Source: Polycladidibacter stylochi (GTDB lineage: Bacteria; Pseudomonadota; Alphaproteobacteria; Rhizobiales; Stappiaceae). Taken from it: a DNA stretch of 64,000 nucleotides. Within the stretch, counting starts at the first letter, position 1. Each line of letters opens with the position of its first letter. Positions 9,046 through 17,734 of the stretch are shown here, in pieces. Below the pieces are notes generated by a model. It saw nothing but the letters and a program-made list of their open reading frames with translations, did not search any database and was not told the origin of the DNA. Position numbers and translations under genes: made by a program. The stretch is from positions 124,001 through 188,000 of the forward strand of contig NZ_LLWE01000042.1 of assembly GCF_001562055.1 (NCBI RefSeq). Reading direction: 5' to 3'.

Positions 9046-9722
9046 GTTCTATCACCAAACATAAGGCGCAGATTGACAGCTTAAAGGGTGCTATGGGTGG
9101 TACTATCAGCGAAAGAAACCAGTGGTTTAATGAAGTCTATCTCGCTGCCCATGAAGATGCAGAAAAGGTGCCATGGGCCGAATGTAAGCCTAAGAGTGAA
9201 CTGGTGAACTGGCTTCAAAACAATCCGGGAGATGGAACGCTAAAGGCTTTGGACGTTGGTTGCGGTCTTGGAGATAACACCCAAACACTGAACGAAAATG
9301 GCTATCAAGCAGAAGGCTTCGATATAGCACCAGCAGCAATTCAGTGGGCTCAAAAGCGGTTTTCAAGTCATGCCAAACGTTATCACTGCGCAGACCTATT
9401 TGATCCCCCCAGTCACTGGGTTGGGAAATATGACCTTATCTATGAATGCTATACGCTGCAGGCTTTAGAGCGTAAAAGACGTATTGCAGCCGTTAGTGCA
9501 TTGAAAAAATTGCTAGTACCAAACGGACGATTGCTTATTTTATCCAGGTACTCACCGCAGATGATGAGTGACGAGTTAAAGCCACCGCTACCATTGGTTG
9601 ACCAAGAGATCGCAGCTATTTGCAACCTAAATATGAATTTGTTTGCCAAGCACTTCACCCACCAAATGAAAGCTGACGGCCGCCAAATAAACCATATAAT
9701 GTTGGAGTTGGTTAATCGCTAA
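9042..9722 (+). CDS. Class I SAM-dependent methyltransferase
   Basis: 226 residues. Motif I of the Rossmann-type methyltransferase fold is clear at about residues 65-75 (KALDVGCGLGDNT), followed by the acidic ribose-binding region (AEGFDIAPAAI) and a motif IV-like stretch (YDLIYECYTLQAL). The substrate cannot be told from sequence; relatives act on small molecules such as thiols. The ATG at 9042 overlaps the holC stop codon, and I prefer it to the upstream frame start at 9027. Co-transcribed with holC. The gene is followed directly by the decayed IS630 transposase, so the original downstream neighbour may have been displaced. Confidence 0.75.
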   Translation: MSSITKHKAQIDSLKGAMGGTISERNQWFNEVYLAAHEDAEKVPWAECKPKSELVNWLQNNPGDGTLKALDVGCGLGDNTQTLNENGYQAEGFDIAPAAIQWAQKRFSSHAKRYHCADLFDPPSHWVGKYDLIYECYTLQALERKRRIAAVSALKKLLVPNGRLLILSRYSPQMMSDELKPPLPLVDQEIAAICNLNMNLFAKHFTHQMKADGRQINHIMLELVNR

Positions 9723-9749
9723 GCGATTGTATTTGCTAAGGCAATTTTT

Positions 9750-10236
9750 GAGCTTTTAAAGCGTGGATTTATAACTTTGAAACGTAGGGGCGACACTTCA
9801 AAAGCGCTCCGACGCCTTGGTTTCACATATAAAAAATCACTGGTGGCAGCATAGCAAGACAAACCTGATGTTCGCAAAACGCGAGTCGAGTGACTTGAAA
9901 ACCGTCAGTGCTGATTTCTATTCCAGCCGCCAAATTCTTCTGACTTCAAACCAATCGAGATGGTGTTTTCAAAACCCAAAATCCGCCTGCGGCGTATAGG
10001 GACCTGAACTAGGGTTTTGCAATATTGAATAGGTGCTGTACTTTTGAGTCCCTGATGGACGTCTTTGGCCAGTTCCAGGATGGTCGCGCTAGTGCGCTGG
10101 AAGGCCACCCTTATGGCGTGAGTGGCCGTGGCGCTGCCGTGCAGAACTTGTCGCATGAAGCCTCCCGAAGTGAGGAAAGAAAATGTAAACTGATTCCATC
10201 TCTCCACGGGACTGAGCATTTAGGTTATAAAGCTTA
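9750..10236 (+). pseudogene. Decayed IS630-family transposase
   Basis: No open gene, but pieces of an IS630-type transposase can be read. From 9750, in one frame: ELLKRGFITLKRRG, then SKALRRLGFTYKKSLVAA followed by a stop, QDKPDVRKTRVE, a stop and LENR, matching the N-terminal helix-turn-helix region of IS630 proteins. In the same frame near 9920-9990: PPNSSDFKPIEMVFSKPKIR, matching their conserved C-terminal segment ending in the last catalytic Glu region. The tail then continues in another frame from about 10031 (CTFESLMDVFGQFQ) to a GYKA end at about 10236. The middle of the DDE domain is missing, and there are several stops and a frameshift. It is a dead remnant; I could not find its terminal repeats. 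Confidence 0.8.
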
Positions 10237-10366
10237 GTTCAAACTTAATGCTTTCCGCACAAGAAACCCCTACAGTGCTCAAGGCAGGCACTGTAGTAAC
10301 GCTAGTTGCATGGGATCTATTGTTCTTTAGCAGCGAAATTAATTTAAGCAGATAAGCCTCTTATTC

Positions 10367-11950
10367 CTAATTTGATTGTTGCGGACAGGCAATGCCATAT
10401 TGATTGTGTAAGAACTGGTCAAAGTCCTGTTCCGCTCCGGCTTCCATTTGAGCATGGGCCACTCTTGATTGCGCGACCATCGCCTGTTGATGGCGCTGCT
10501 CGTCAATATCAAGTGTCATTGCACGGAAATTATCTGTTTGTGCTTTGGAAAGAGCTTGCACGAAATCTTGCCAAGAGCCGTAGTGCTTGGCGCGTTCCAG
10601 AACCATTGCACTTGGTGTTTTTTGCACATCTTCCAGTTTCGCCAATTGGTCCTCAACGGCTTGCACATGATCAGCAGCTACACCACCATCTAATAGCAAA
10701 GCAACTTCCCGTGCCTTGGCTAAAATGTCATGACCGGCATTTTTCAGCGTTGGTGTATTCTCAATTGCAGGCATTTTTAAACCCGGTCGCCGCCCTTCAC
10801 GGGCAACAAGCAACTGTTGGGCTTGTAAAGCCCTTTGTTCTTCACCTGAAATGGCCGGACTTTGTAACAGCGACATCAACACCAAGAATGTATTGAGGAA
10901 ATTTATTTGCTCTTCGTCAATACCGACACGCAAGAACGGGTTGATATCCAACGAGCGTAACTCAATGTATTCCACCCCTTGATGACAGAGGGCTTCGATA
11001 GGACGCTCGCCATTGCGCGCCACACGCTTTGGCCTTGCAGAACCGTAAAGCTCGTTTTCCAACTGCAACTGGTGGGTATTGATTTGCTTATAGCTGCCCC
11101 CTTCTAAAAGGCCAATGTCTTCATACAGCTTTTCAGAGGTTGCCAAAGCGCTTCGCAGACCCTGCAAATAGTCTTTCATCGAGTTAAAATGAATATCCAG
11201 CTTGCCTTGCACAACAGAAGAATATCCTAAATCACTCATACGCAGCGACGTGGCAAATTCACCTGCTAAACTGTGGTCACCCAAAGGCTCAAGACCTTCA
11301 ACCTTTTGATTCACATAGGAACTATCCAGCACTGGGGATGCGCCGAACAAATACAGCAATAACCAGCCATGGCGTTGTAAATTGCGAATGAGCGCCAGAT
11401 AGCCATCGCTGCGGAACTCTTGCATGGCACGCTTATCATGCTGTTGCTTACGCAACAGCTCCCAAAACTCGTTGGGAAGCGAAAAATTATAATGGATGCC
11501 CGAAATAGTTTGCATTGTCTTGCCATAACGATAGGCAAGACCCTGACGGTAAAGAGTTTTTATCCGTGCCGCATTGCAGTTGCCATATGTCGCGATAGTT
11601 ATTTCATCCTCGCCGTTAATGGCTGGGGGCATGCTGGCATTCCACAGCAACTCGTTTTGAGGCAATGCTTTTGCTGTAAAGACATGTAGGTTCAGCAAGG
11701 TTTCCAGCGCTGTTGGCATATGGCTTTCAGCGGGTGTAATAAATTCAAGCTGTGCCTCGGCAAAATCGGTTGTAATGTATTTGTGGGTCAGTGCTTGGCC
11801 CAATGCCTCTGGGTGTGGATGCTGCGAAATACTTGCATCTGGGGTAACACGCAAAGCTTCTTTTTCAATACCAACCTTTAACGCGCCGCGTAATACGCTG
11901 GCGTGCTCTTCGCTGATGGGGGTAAGGTTGAGACGGGATTTTCCTGCCAT
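10367..11950 (-). CDS. gshA: Glutamate-cysteine ligase, E. coli (GshA) type
   Basis: Catalyses ATP-dependent joining of glutamate and cysteine, the first and rate-limiting step of glutathione synthesis, in the cytosol. 527 residues, close to the roughly 518 of E. coli GshA. Recognisable blocks: GIEKEALRVTPD near the N-terminus, HPEALGQALTHKYITTDFAE, LEFITP, ISGIHYNFSLPNEFWELL, and in the second half YKQINTHQLQLENELYGSAR and EYIELRSLDINPF. This class is typical of gammaproteobacteria; Hyphomicrobiales usually carry the unrelated-looking GCS2/plant-like ligase. It forms a two-gene unit with the upstream MarR gene (25-base gap), and the pair is flanked by two dead transposases, which suggests acquisition by transfer. 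Confidence 0.92.
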   Translation of the reverse strand: MAGKSRLNLTPISEEHASVLRGALKVGIEKEALRVTPDASISQHPHPEALGQALTHKYITTDFAEAQLEFITPAESHMPTALETLLNLHVFTAKALPQNELLWNASMPPAINGEDEITIATYGNCNAARIKTLYRQGLAYRYGKTMQTISGIHYNFSLPNEFWELLRKQQHDKRAMQEFRSDGYLALIRNLQRHGWLLLYLFGASPVLDSSYVNQKVEGLEPLGDHSLAGEFATSLRMSDLGYSSVVQGKLDIHFNSMKDYLQGLRSALATSEKLYEDIGLLEGGSYKQINTHQLQLENELYGSARPKRVARNGERPIEALCHQGVEYIELRSLDINPFLRVGIDEEQINFLNTFLVLMSLLQSPAISGEEQRALQAQQLLVAREGRRPGLKMPAIENTPTLKNAGHDILAKAREVALLLDGGVAADHVQAVEDQLAKLEDVQKTPSAMVLERAKHYGSWQDFVQALSKAQTDNFRAMTLDIDEQRHQQAMVAQSRVAHAQMEAGAEQDFDQFLHNQYGIACPQQSN

Positions 11951-11975
11951 GGGCGCATTCTTTCCAAGCTATAAA

Positions 11976-12410
11976 TCAGGCTGTTGTTTTTGATGGAACA
12001 GCCTTGGCGATGGTTTTTAGGCAAGTTTGCAAATGCAACATATCTTTTTCTGGCACCTCAACGAGTAGCTTCGATATGTGTCGTTTTTGCGATGCCGCCA
12101 TCTGGCGTAATTGTGTATGGCCCAGCTCGGTTAATACAAGTTTACGCAAGCGAGCATCATTGGTGTCAACAAATGTTTCGATTAGTTGTTGTTCAATTAG
12201 TCTTTTAACCATACGCGAGGCCCCACTTTTTGTAATCCCCAACGCACAGCCTAAGGCTTGTACCGGGCAAGAAGGTGTATCGCGTATGACTTTTAAGGCC
12301 TGATATTCTGCGGGTATCAGCGGGCTATCATCGCAGCATTGGTTGCCCAAGTACCAGGAAATAGACAAAAGCGTATCGCAAATATTCTCTTTTGGACAGC
12401 AATCATCCAT
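11976..12410 (-). CDS. Cysteine-rich MarR-family transcriptional regulator
   Basis: 144 residues with a winged helix-turn-helix: CPVQALGCALGITKSGASRM (about 48-67) is the recognition-helix region, followed by VKRLIEQQLIETFVDTNDARLRK, the wing with the family's D-x-R pattern. It has eight cysteines (4, 5, 11, 25, 26, 48, 55, about 130), including two CC pairs in the N-terminal third, which is unusual for MarR and suggests sensing of thiol oxidation, electrophiles or metal. It lies directly upstream of gshA on the same strand, so it probably controls glutathione synthesis and itself. A palindrome overlapping its promoter is described separately. The signal sensed is inferred, not shown. Confidence 0.8.
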   Translation of the reverse strand: MDDCCPKENICDTLLSISWYLGNQCCDDSPLIPAEYQALKVIRDTPSCPVQALGCALGITKSGASRMVKRLIEQQLIETFVDTNDARLRKLVLTELGHTQLRQMAASQKRHISKLLVEVPEKDMLHLQTCLKTIAKAVPSKTTA

Positions 12411-12451
12411 AGAACTTTAGCCCTTAAGTTTCGTTTTCATAATCTGGAAAC

Positions 12452-12480
12452 TAGATAGTTGATCGCGTCAACTATTTCAA
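12452..12480 (-). promoter_or_regulatory. marR-gshA promoter with overlapping palindromic operator
   Basis: Reading the minus strand, TTGAAA (12475-12480) and TATCTA (12452-12457) are spaced by exactly 17 bases and fit a housekeeping promoter. The spacer region is covered by an inverted repeat at 12455-12475: arms ATAGTTGA and TCAACTAT, perfect over 8 bases, around a 5-base centre. A protein bound there would block RNA polymerase. The position, about 45 bases upstream of the marR start, fits MarR autoregulation. Inferred; no binding data. Confidence 0.6.
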
Positions 12481-12680
12481 GGGCTATTTCTATGTATTTC
12501 AATATAGCATTTTGAGTTACTACGAAATCCGCAGCAAAAACTATTTCTTATCAATCACTTACGTTGGTGTAATTTTACAGTATCTTGAATACATATGATT
12601 GGGTTAATCGCTCAAACTGACGCTGTAATGGGTATTATCAACATAACATTGTAAACAGTTCTATCTTGTAAAGTGTGAGG

Positions 12681-13180
12681 ATGACATTGGCTGCGATCAG
12701 TTATAAACGTCAGTGTCTCCCACCTAAGATTATAACTCACGTGTTTTGGTTTTACCATCGCTTATCCTTCAGTATAGGTTCTCCGCCTACAGTACAAAGA
12801 TGTAAGTGATTCAAATGTATGGTACCTTGATGTGGTTGTAGTTATGTTACAAGGACATCGATATTCCTTGTAGTGCACTTTGGATCAGGATGGTTAAATT
12901 CTGGACAAAACTCTGCAAAAACGACACTACATCAAGACTGTAAAGCAATTGCTATGGTGACATTTGACGAAGAAAGAAGTCGCGCCCTAATGAATTGTCA
13001 CCGAAAGATTTGGATCTTACTTCGTAACGATTAGCAATTTTACGCAAAGAGAAGAGCAATCGCAAAGACCACAACAATCGTGCAAAGAGCTCGCATTTGT
13101 CTTGAGTACAGTGGAGCAAAAGCGCAAATCTCGATCTCAAAAGCGTACCCAGAAAAGGCTAATGCCACCTCAGTTAGATT
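12681..13180 (+). pseudogene. Decayed IS6-family transposase
   Basis: The 830-base gap between marR and the ABC-F gene is not empty. Translating with frame changes gives successive IS6-type transposase blocks. From 12681: ISYKRQCLPPKIITHVFWFY, the N-terminal YK-x-RFPPEII-like block. From 12820: WYLDVVVVMLQGHRYSL, a stop, then TLDQDG, the block around the first catalytic Asp. Near 12940-13020: KQLLW, a stop, HLTKKEVAP, two stops, then IVTERFGSY (second catalytic region). Near 13060-13110: KDHNNRAKSSH, the NNRAENSH-like block around the catalytic Glu. There are several stops, frameshifts and an internal deletion. It is clearly dead; terminal repeats are not recognisable. Confidence 0.8.
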
Positions 13181-13243
13181 AAACTAATATGTAATATATG
13201 GGTTTGTTGCCAATATATTAAATCAGCTTATCAAACTATTTTA

Positions 13244-15142
13244 TCAAGAACTAAGGCTCTCAATTTCCTCGGATAACTCCAACCATTTCTCTTCGGCGGT
13301 TTCGATTTGCTTTACATAACCAGCGCGGCGAATTGCATGCTCACTAGCCTTGTCAGGGGCCTTGATATAAATCTCTGGATCCCCCAAAAGGGCATCAAGC
13401 TTCTCAATATAGCGTTGTAGCTTGGCGATCTCCCTATCAAGAGCACTTAACTTATTTTTCAAAGGCGCTAACTGGGCGCGTTTTTCTGCGGCCTCACGCC
13501 GTCTATCTTGAGCCGATATAGATGTCGCACCGGCTTCAAAGTTACTGGTATTGGTAGACGCGCTATTGCTAGGCTTAGAATCACCTTGCAAAATCAAACG
13601 GCGGTACGCCTCCATATCGTCATCATAAGGGCGCACCGTTCCTTCTCCCACAAGCCATAGCCGGTCGGCACATGCCTCAACCAAATGCCTGTCATGGCTG
13701 ATGAGGATAACAGCCCCTTGATAATCATTAATAGCGTGCACAAGTGCTTCGCGACTATCAATGTCCAAGTGGTTTGTCGGCTCATCAAGTAGGACCAGAT
13801 TGGGGCCGGTGAATGTGGCAAGCCCTAATAGCAGACGGGCTTTTTCACCGCCCGAAAGATCTTTTGCAGGCGTCAGCATACGATCTGTTGGTAAGCCAAA
13901 GCGATCGACACGTGATCGAACTTTGGCTTCCGGTTCATCAGGCATCAAGCGGCGCACATGCTCAATTGGATTGGCCTCCGGGATCAAGTCATCCAGCTGG
14001 TGTTGTGCAAAAAAAGCCGTGTTTAGTTTCGTCGACACGCTCATATGGCCATCCATAAGTGGCAAGCGGCCCGCCAGCAACTTGGCAAAGGTCGATTTAC
14101 CGTTGCCATTGGCCCCAAGCAACGCAATCCGGTCATCATGGTCAATGTTGAGGTTCAATCGCGAGAGTATTTTTTTCTCACCATAACCAACGCTGGCCTG
14201 TTCCAGTTTAATGATAGGTGGAGAGAGTTTAACCTCAGGTTGGGGGATCGTCAGCGGCAATCCCGAGCTTTCATCTAAAACCATAATCGGTTGAAGCTTT
14301 TCAAGCATCTTAACACGAGACTGCGCTTGTTTTGCTTTAGTTGCTTTAGCCCGGAACCGGTCAACGAACGCCTGTAAATGCTTGCGCTCTTTTTCTTGTT
14401 TTTCCGCTGCCTTCTTTTGCAAAACGATGGTTTCGCGCCGTTGGCGGTCAAAGCTGTCATAACCGCCACGGTAATAGGTCAGCTTGCCGCTATCCATATG
14501 CACAATGGAATCAACCGCATTATTCAGCAAATCACGGTCATGGCTGATCAAAATCACCTGATGCGGATAGCGGGCTATGAAGTTTTCCAGCCAAAGGGTA
14601 CCTTCAAGATCAAGGTAGTTGGTTGGCTCATCAAGCAGTAGAAAATCTGGCTCGGAAAACAAGAGGGCAGCCAAGGCCACCCGCATGCGCCAGCCACCAG
14701 AAAAGTCTTTACAAGGGCGCTGTTGCGCTGTCGCATCAAAACCAAGTCCATGTAAAATCGCCCCGGCACGTGCTTCCGCGCTATGGCTATCAATATCGGC
14801 AAGGCGGGTATGAATTTCGGCAATCCGGTGCGGATCGAGAGCGGTCTCAGCTTCAGCTAACAATGCGCTGCGCTCGGTATCTGCCGCGAGCACCACATCC
14901 AGCAAACTGTCGTCTGTACCCGGCGCTTCTTGCGCAACCTGTCCGACCTTTGCCCGGCGCGGCATATGCACATCACCGCTTTCTGGGGTAATGTCGCCAA
15001 CCAATAGTTTAAAAAGTGTCGATTTTCCAACGCCATTGCGGCCCACAAGGCCAGTCTTGGCGCTGGAAGGAATGGTAACCGTGGCATTATCAATCAACAA
15101 ACGCCCGGCAATTCGGTAGGTCAGGTTCGAAATCTGTAACAT
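13244..15142 (-). CDS. ABC-F family ATPase (YheS/Uup-like)
   Basis: 632 residues with two ABC ATPase domains and no membrane segments, the ABC-F layout; members of this class act on ribosomes rather than transporting. Domain 1 has Walker A GRNGVGKST (about 34-42), signature DFSGGWRMRVALA and Walker B LLLDEPTNYLDL; domain 2 has GANGNGKST, DLSGGEKARLLLGLA and LVLLDEPTNHLDID. Between them is the charged linker typical of ABC-F proteins (KQEKERKHLQAFVDRFRAK), and the C-terminus is a coiled coil (about 555-630). In relatives this gene lies between holC and ndk; here the gshA island intervenes. The exact ABC-F subgroup, and whether it works in translation or drug resistance, cannot be settled. Confidence 0.9.
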   Translation of the reverse strand: MLQISNLTYRIAGRLLIDNATVTIPSSAKTGLVGRNGVGKSTLFKLLVGDITPESGDVHMPRRAKVGQVAQEAPGTDDSLLDVVLAADTERSALLAEAETALDPHRIAEIHTRLADIDSHSAEARAGAILHGLGFDATAQQRPCKDFSGGWRMRVALAALLFSEPDFLLLDEPTNYLDLEGTLWLENFIARYPHQVILISHDRDLLNNAVDSIVHMDSGKLTYYRGGYDSFDRQRRETIVLQKKAAEKQEKERKHLQAFVDRFRAKATKAKQAQSRVKMLEKLQPIMVLDESSGLPLTIPQPEVKLSPPIIKLEQASVGYGEKKILSRLNLNIDHDDRIALLGANGNGKSTFAKLLAGRLPLMDGHMSVSTKLNTAFFAQHQLDDLIPEANPIEHVRRLMPDEPEAKVRSRVDRFGLPTDRMLTPAKDLSGGEKARLLLGLATFTGPNLVLLDEPTNHLDIDSREALVHAINDYQGAVILISHDRHLVEACADRLWLVGEGTVRPYDDDMEAYRRLILQGDSKPSNSASTNTSNFEAGATSISAQDRRREAAEKRAQLAPLKNKLSALDREIAKLQRYIEKLDALLGDPEIYIKAPDKASEHAIRRAGYVKQIETAEEKWLELSEEIESLSS

Positions 15143-15255
15143 GCATCGTGTTTGACGCGTCTACCAATGCATTTCAAGAGTCTAAAGCTGTTTTCTTGAT
15201 ATAATCTGCAAATTTGTCAGCTACAAAGTTCCTCGCCTATCAGACCTTGATGAAA

Positions 15256-15792
15256 CTACTGAGTCTCAACCTTGTCTTCATCCCGTGACATACCATGACC
15301 CGTTTCACGTTGGAAATAAATCATATCAAGCGCCGGCGGCTTATGCCCCAATTGTGTGAGGAAACTGTGCACCTGACCACGGTGATGCGTTTGGTGGTTA
15401 AAGAAGTGGAAGAGGGCGGCCCCTAAAGGTTGTTGCATAACTAAAGGTTTGCGGATGGTGCGGTATATAAGCGTGCGTAGTAAGTCGGCTTCACGCATCT
15501 GTTCTACGACCCCGCAAATACGCTCATCCAATCGCTCACGCCGTGCACGTAAATCGTCAAAATCACCGCAAATACTCTCGTCAAGCGAGGTTACCGGGTC
15601 TCCCTCACCAGTAAAACGCTGTAACCAAGCTCTATCGGCAATGAGTTGATGCTCTAATGTACCATGAATGGAATGGAAATATCCCTTTAAATCCTTGTGA
15701 TAGTCATCACTGGGTATTGCCGCGCAACAATCAAGTAAAAGGTTATTGGCCCACTTGTTATAAGCAGCGTACATAGTGAAGGCAGCCTTCAT
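15256..15792 (-). CDS. DinB-family putative metal-dependent protein
   Basis: 178 residues from the ATG at 15790-15792, which has a GAGGAC ribosome site; the frame extends 24 codons upstream without a good site. DinB/YfiT proteins are four-helix bundles that bind a metal through three histidines. Here the pattern is visible as MYAAYNKWANNLLLD at the start, GTLEHQLIADRAWL (first His) and FFNHQTHHRGQVHSFLTQLG (the other His residues). Some relatives transfer thiols such as mycothiol, bacillithiol or glutathione, but the substrate cannot be predicted. It stands alone between the ABC-F gene and the divergent ndk region. Confidence 0.75.
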   Translation of the reverse strand: MKAAFTMYAAYNKWANNLLLDCCAAIPSDDYHKDLKGYFHSIHGTLEHQLIADRAWLQRFTGEGDPVTSLDESICGDFDDLRARRERLDERICGVVEQMREADLLRTLIYRTIRKPLVMQQPLGAALFHFFNHQTHHRGQVHSFLTQLGHKPPALDMIYFQRETGHGMSRDEDKVETQ

Positions 15793-16286
15793 TGATCCGT
15801 CCTCAGGTAGAGCGCAAAGCGCTGTAAAGTGAAATGCGAAACAATTATGAGGCGCTGGCCCCATGAGTTCAACTCAAGTTACCCTCGATTGATACATAGA
15901 AAAATGACCGGTATCAATTTGTGAACTCGCACCTAAGGAAATGAAGCCCCTTCGTTACCTTGGTGATTTTAATCAAGGAATGATCGATTTCTTTCTAAGA
16001 TTATCAAATATCAAATTCACGCTGTTTATGAGCACCTTTGCACGATGACTTTCAAAATACGGCAATAAATTTAGATTTTGTCACCCCTTTAAAATAATCG
16101 TAATTACTTAAAAAATTACGGGATAAGCACAGTTTGTAACTCTCAAGAACTCCTCGCAAACTTGCTTTTTAGCATTTTTTGAACGTATATCTCAACCGCA
16201 TGGGGTTGCTAGAAGCAACTTGAAAACAAACGAATCTACAAGGTCCAGGACCGGCAGCATTGCTGTTAAATTCAAGGCAGATTTCT
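15793..16286. other. Intergenic region upstream of ndk
   Basis: About 490 bases between the minus-strand DinB gene and ndk. It should carry both promoters. A short inverted repeat (GTTGCT and AGCAAC around AGA) lies near 16205-16219, within about 80 bases of the ndk start and probably in its leader. I saw no coding frame and could not translate any transposase fragments here. Confidence 0.35.
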
Positions 16287-16709
16287 ATGGCTATTGAACG
16301 CACTTTTTCCATGATTAAGCCAGACGCAACAAAGCGTAACCTCACCGGTGCTATCACCGCAAAGTTGGAAGAAGCAGGTCTGCGTGTTGTTGCCTCCAAA
16401 CGCGTATGGATGTCTTTGCGCGAGGCAGAAGGCTTTTATGCAGTACACAAAGAGCGGCCATTTTTTGGTGAGTTGACCGAATTCATGTCATCCGGCCCAA
16501 CCATCGTTCAGGTTTTGGAAGGCGAAAACGCAATTGCCAAAAACCGCGAAGTAATGGGTGCCACGAACCCAGCGGATGCTGCAGAAGGTACTATTCGCAA
16601 AGAATTCGCGCTTTCAATTGGCGAAAACTCTGTTCATGGTTCTGACGCTCCTGAAACAGCTGCTGAAGAGATTGCCTACTGGTTCTCCGGAACTGAAATT
16701 GTTGGCTAA
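16287..16709 (+). CDS. ndk: Nucleoside-diphosphate kinase
   Basis: Transfers the gamma phosphate of ATP to other nucleoside diphosphates through a phosphohistidine, in the cytosol. 140 residues, the usual length. [19 protein letters not shown] opens the protein and [20 protein letters not shown] carries the family signature with the catalytic His (N-x2-H-G-S-D). The frame is open from 16260, but the ATG at 16287 has an AAGGCAG site and matches the family start. A strong terminator follows, so it is probably transcribed alone. Confidence 0.97.
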   Translation: MAIERTFSMIKPDATKRNLTGAITAKLEEAGLRVVASKRVWMSLREAEGFYAVHKERPFFGELTEFMSSGPTIVQVLEGENAIAKNREVMGATNPADAAEGTIRKEFALSIGENSVHGSDAPETAAEEIAYWFSGTEIVG

Positions 16710-16731
16710 TACTTTGGCCTAGAATTGAGCG

Positions 16732-16759
16732 AAAAGGGCTGCTTTTGCGGCCCTTTTTT
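16732..16759 (+). terminator. Intrinsic terminator of ndk
   Basis: AAAAGGGC pairs with GCCCTTTT, extended inwards by a G-U and two G-C pairs to a TTTT loop (an 11-pair stem), followed by a run of T. It begins 22 bases after the ndk stop. Confidence 0.9.
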
Positions 16760-16862
16760 GTATCTTATCTTTGACAGCAAAAAGACTATTCTTTATCTCT
16801 TATTTTCTGCAACTAAGTACTCCTACATAAAATACTGTTAGATCTATGAGGCTGAGCGGTAA

Positions 16863-17672
16863 ATGAGTGTCACCAAGAAAACAAAAAAAATAACCATACC
16901 GACAATTCAGGCAATGAAAGGCGATCAGCAAATAGTTTGCCTGACGGCCTATACCACGCCTCAGGCCAAATTACTCGACCCGCACTGCGAACTGGTACTG
17001 GTCGGCGATAGTGTGGGCATGGTGTTGCATGGTATGGAATCAACACTCGAAGTCACTTTAGAAATGATGATACTGCACGCAAAAGCCGTCAAAAAAGGGC
17101 TGAAGCAAGCAGTGATGGTTGTTGATTTGCCCTTTGGAACATACGAGCAAAGCCCTCAGCAAGCTTTTGAAGCTGCTGCACGTGTTATGAGCGAAACCGG
17201 CTGTGATGCGGTAAAGCTTGAGGGGGGTGCTTATATGGCAAAAACCATTGAATTTTTAACAGAGCGCGGCATTCCGGTTATGGCGCACCTTGGCTTGACA
17301 CCGCAATCGGTAAACTCATTTGGGGGATACAAGGTGCAAGGGCGCGGTGAGGATGGCGACAAAATTCTTCAAGACGCTATTGCCGTTTCAAACGCCGGGG
17401 CTTTTGCCGTGGTACTGGAAAAGCTCCCCACGCAACTGGCAAAGCAAATAACAATGGCGATTACTATCCCGACTATCGGCATAGGCGCATCCAATTTAAC
17501 CGACGGGCAGATATTGGTGACCGAAGACATGCTGGGCCTATTTGCTGATTTCCAGCCCAAATTTGTCAAACGCTACGCCAATTTACAGGAGAACATCTCC
17601 AAAGCTGTTGCCGAATATGCAAGTGAAGTCAAAAATCAAAGCTTTCCTTCCGAAGAGCATAGTTTTAAATAA
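16863..17672 (+). CDS. panB: 3-methyl-2-oxobutanoate hydroxymethyltransferase
   Basis: First step of pantothenate (and so coenzyme A) synthesis: adds a hydroxymethyl group from methylene-tetrahydrofolate to ketoisovalerate. 269 residues, a TIM-barrel. Family blocks seen: [10 protein letters not shown]-like start ([14 protein letters not shown]), [11 protein letters not shown] with the metal-binding Asp, [17 protein letters not shown], and [18 protein letters not shown]; later GIGAS and TEDMLGLF. No panC is adjacent, so the pathway is split across the genome. Coenzyme A synthesis is also represented in this window by coaD, about 40 kb away. The molybdoenzyme gene follows on the same strand after about 60 bases and may be co-transcribed. 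Confidence 0.95.
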   Translation: MSVTKKTKKITIPTIQAMKGDQQIVCLTAYTTPQAKLLDPHCELVLVGDSVGMVLHGMESTLEVTLEMMILHAKAVKKGLKQAVMVVDLPFGTYEQSPQQAFEAAARVMSETGCDAVKLEGGAYMAKTIEFLTERGIPVMAHLGLTPQSVNSFGGYKVQGRGEDGDKILQDAIAVSNAGAFAVVLEKLPTQLAKQITMAITIPTIGIGASNLTDGQILVTEDMLGLFADFQPKFVKRYANLQENISKAVAEYASEVKNQSFPSEEHSFK

Positions 17673-17734
17673 ATAGAATAGTTCAAATTAGTCCTCCATT
17701 TGTGTTTTCTAACGAGGACAAAGGGCATTCTTCA

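Noticed and set aside
10025-10237. 70-codon plus-strand frame as an independent small gene
   Set aside because: Its first part matches the tail of the IS630 transposase; it is a piece of the pseudogene.
10372-10896. 174-codon frame antisense to gshA
   Set aside because: gshA on the other strand is unambiguous; the antisense product shows no family pattern.
12952-13140. 62-codon minus-strand frame in the gap before the ABC-F gene
   Set aside because: The same DNA on the plus strand encodes IS6 transposase fragments, which explain it better.
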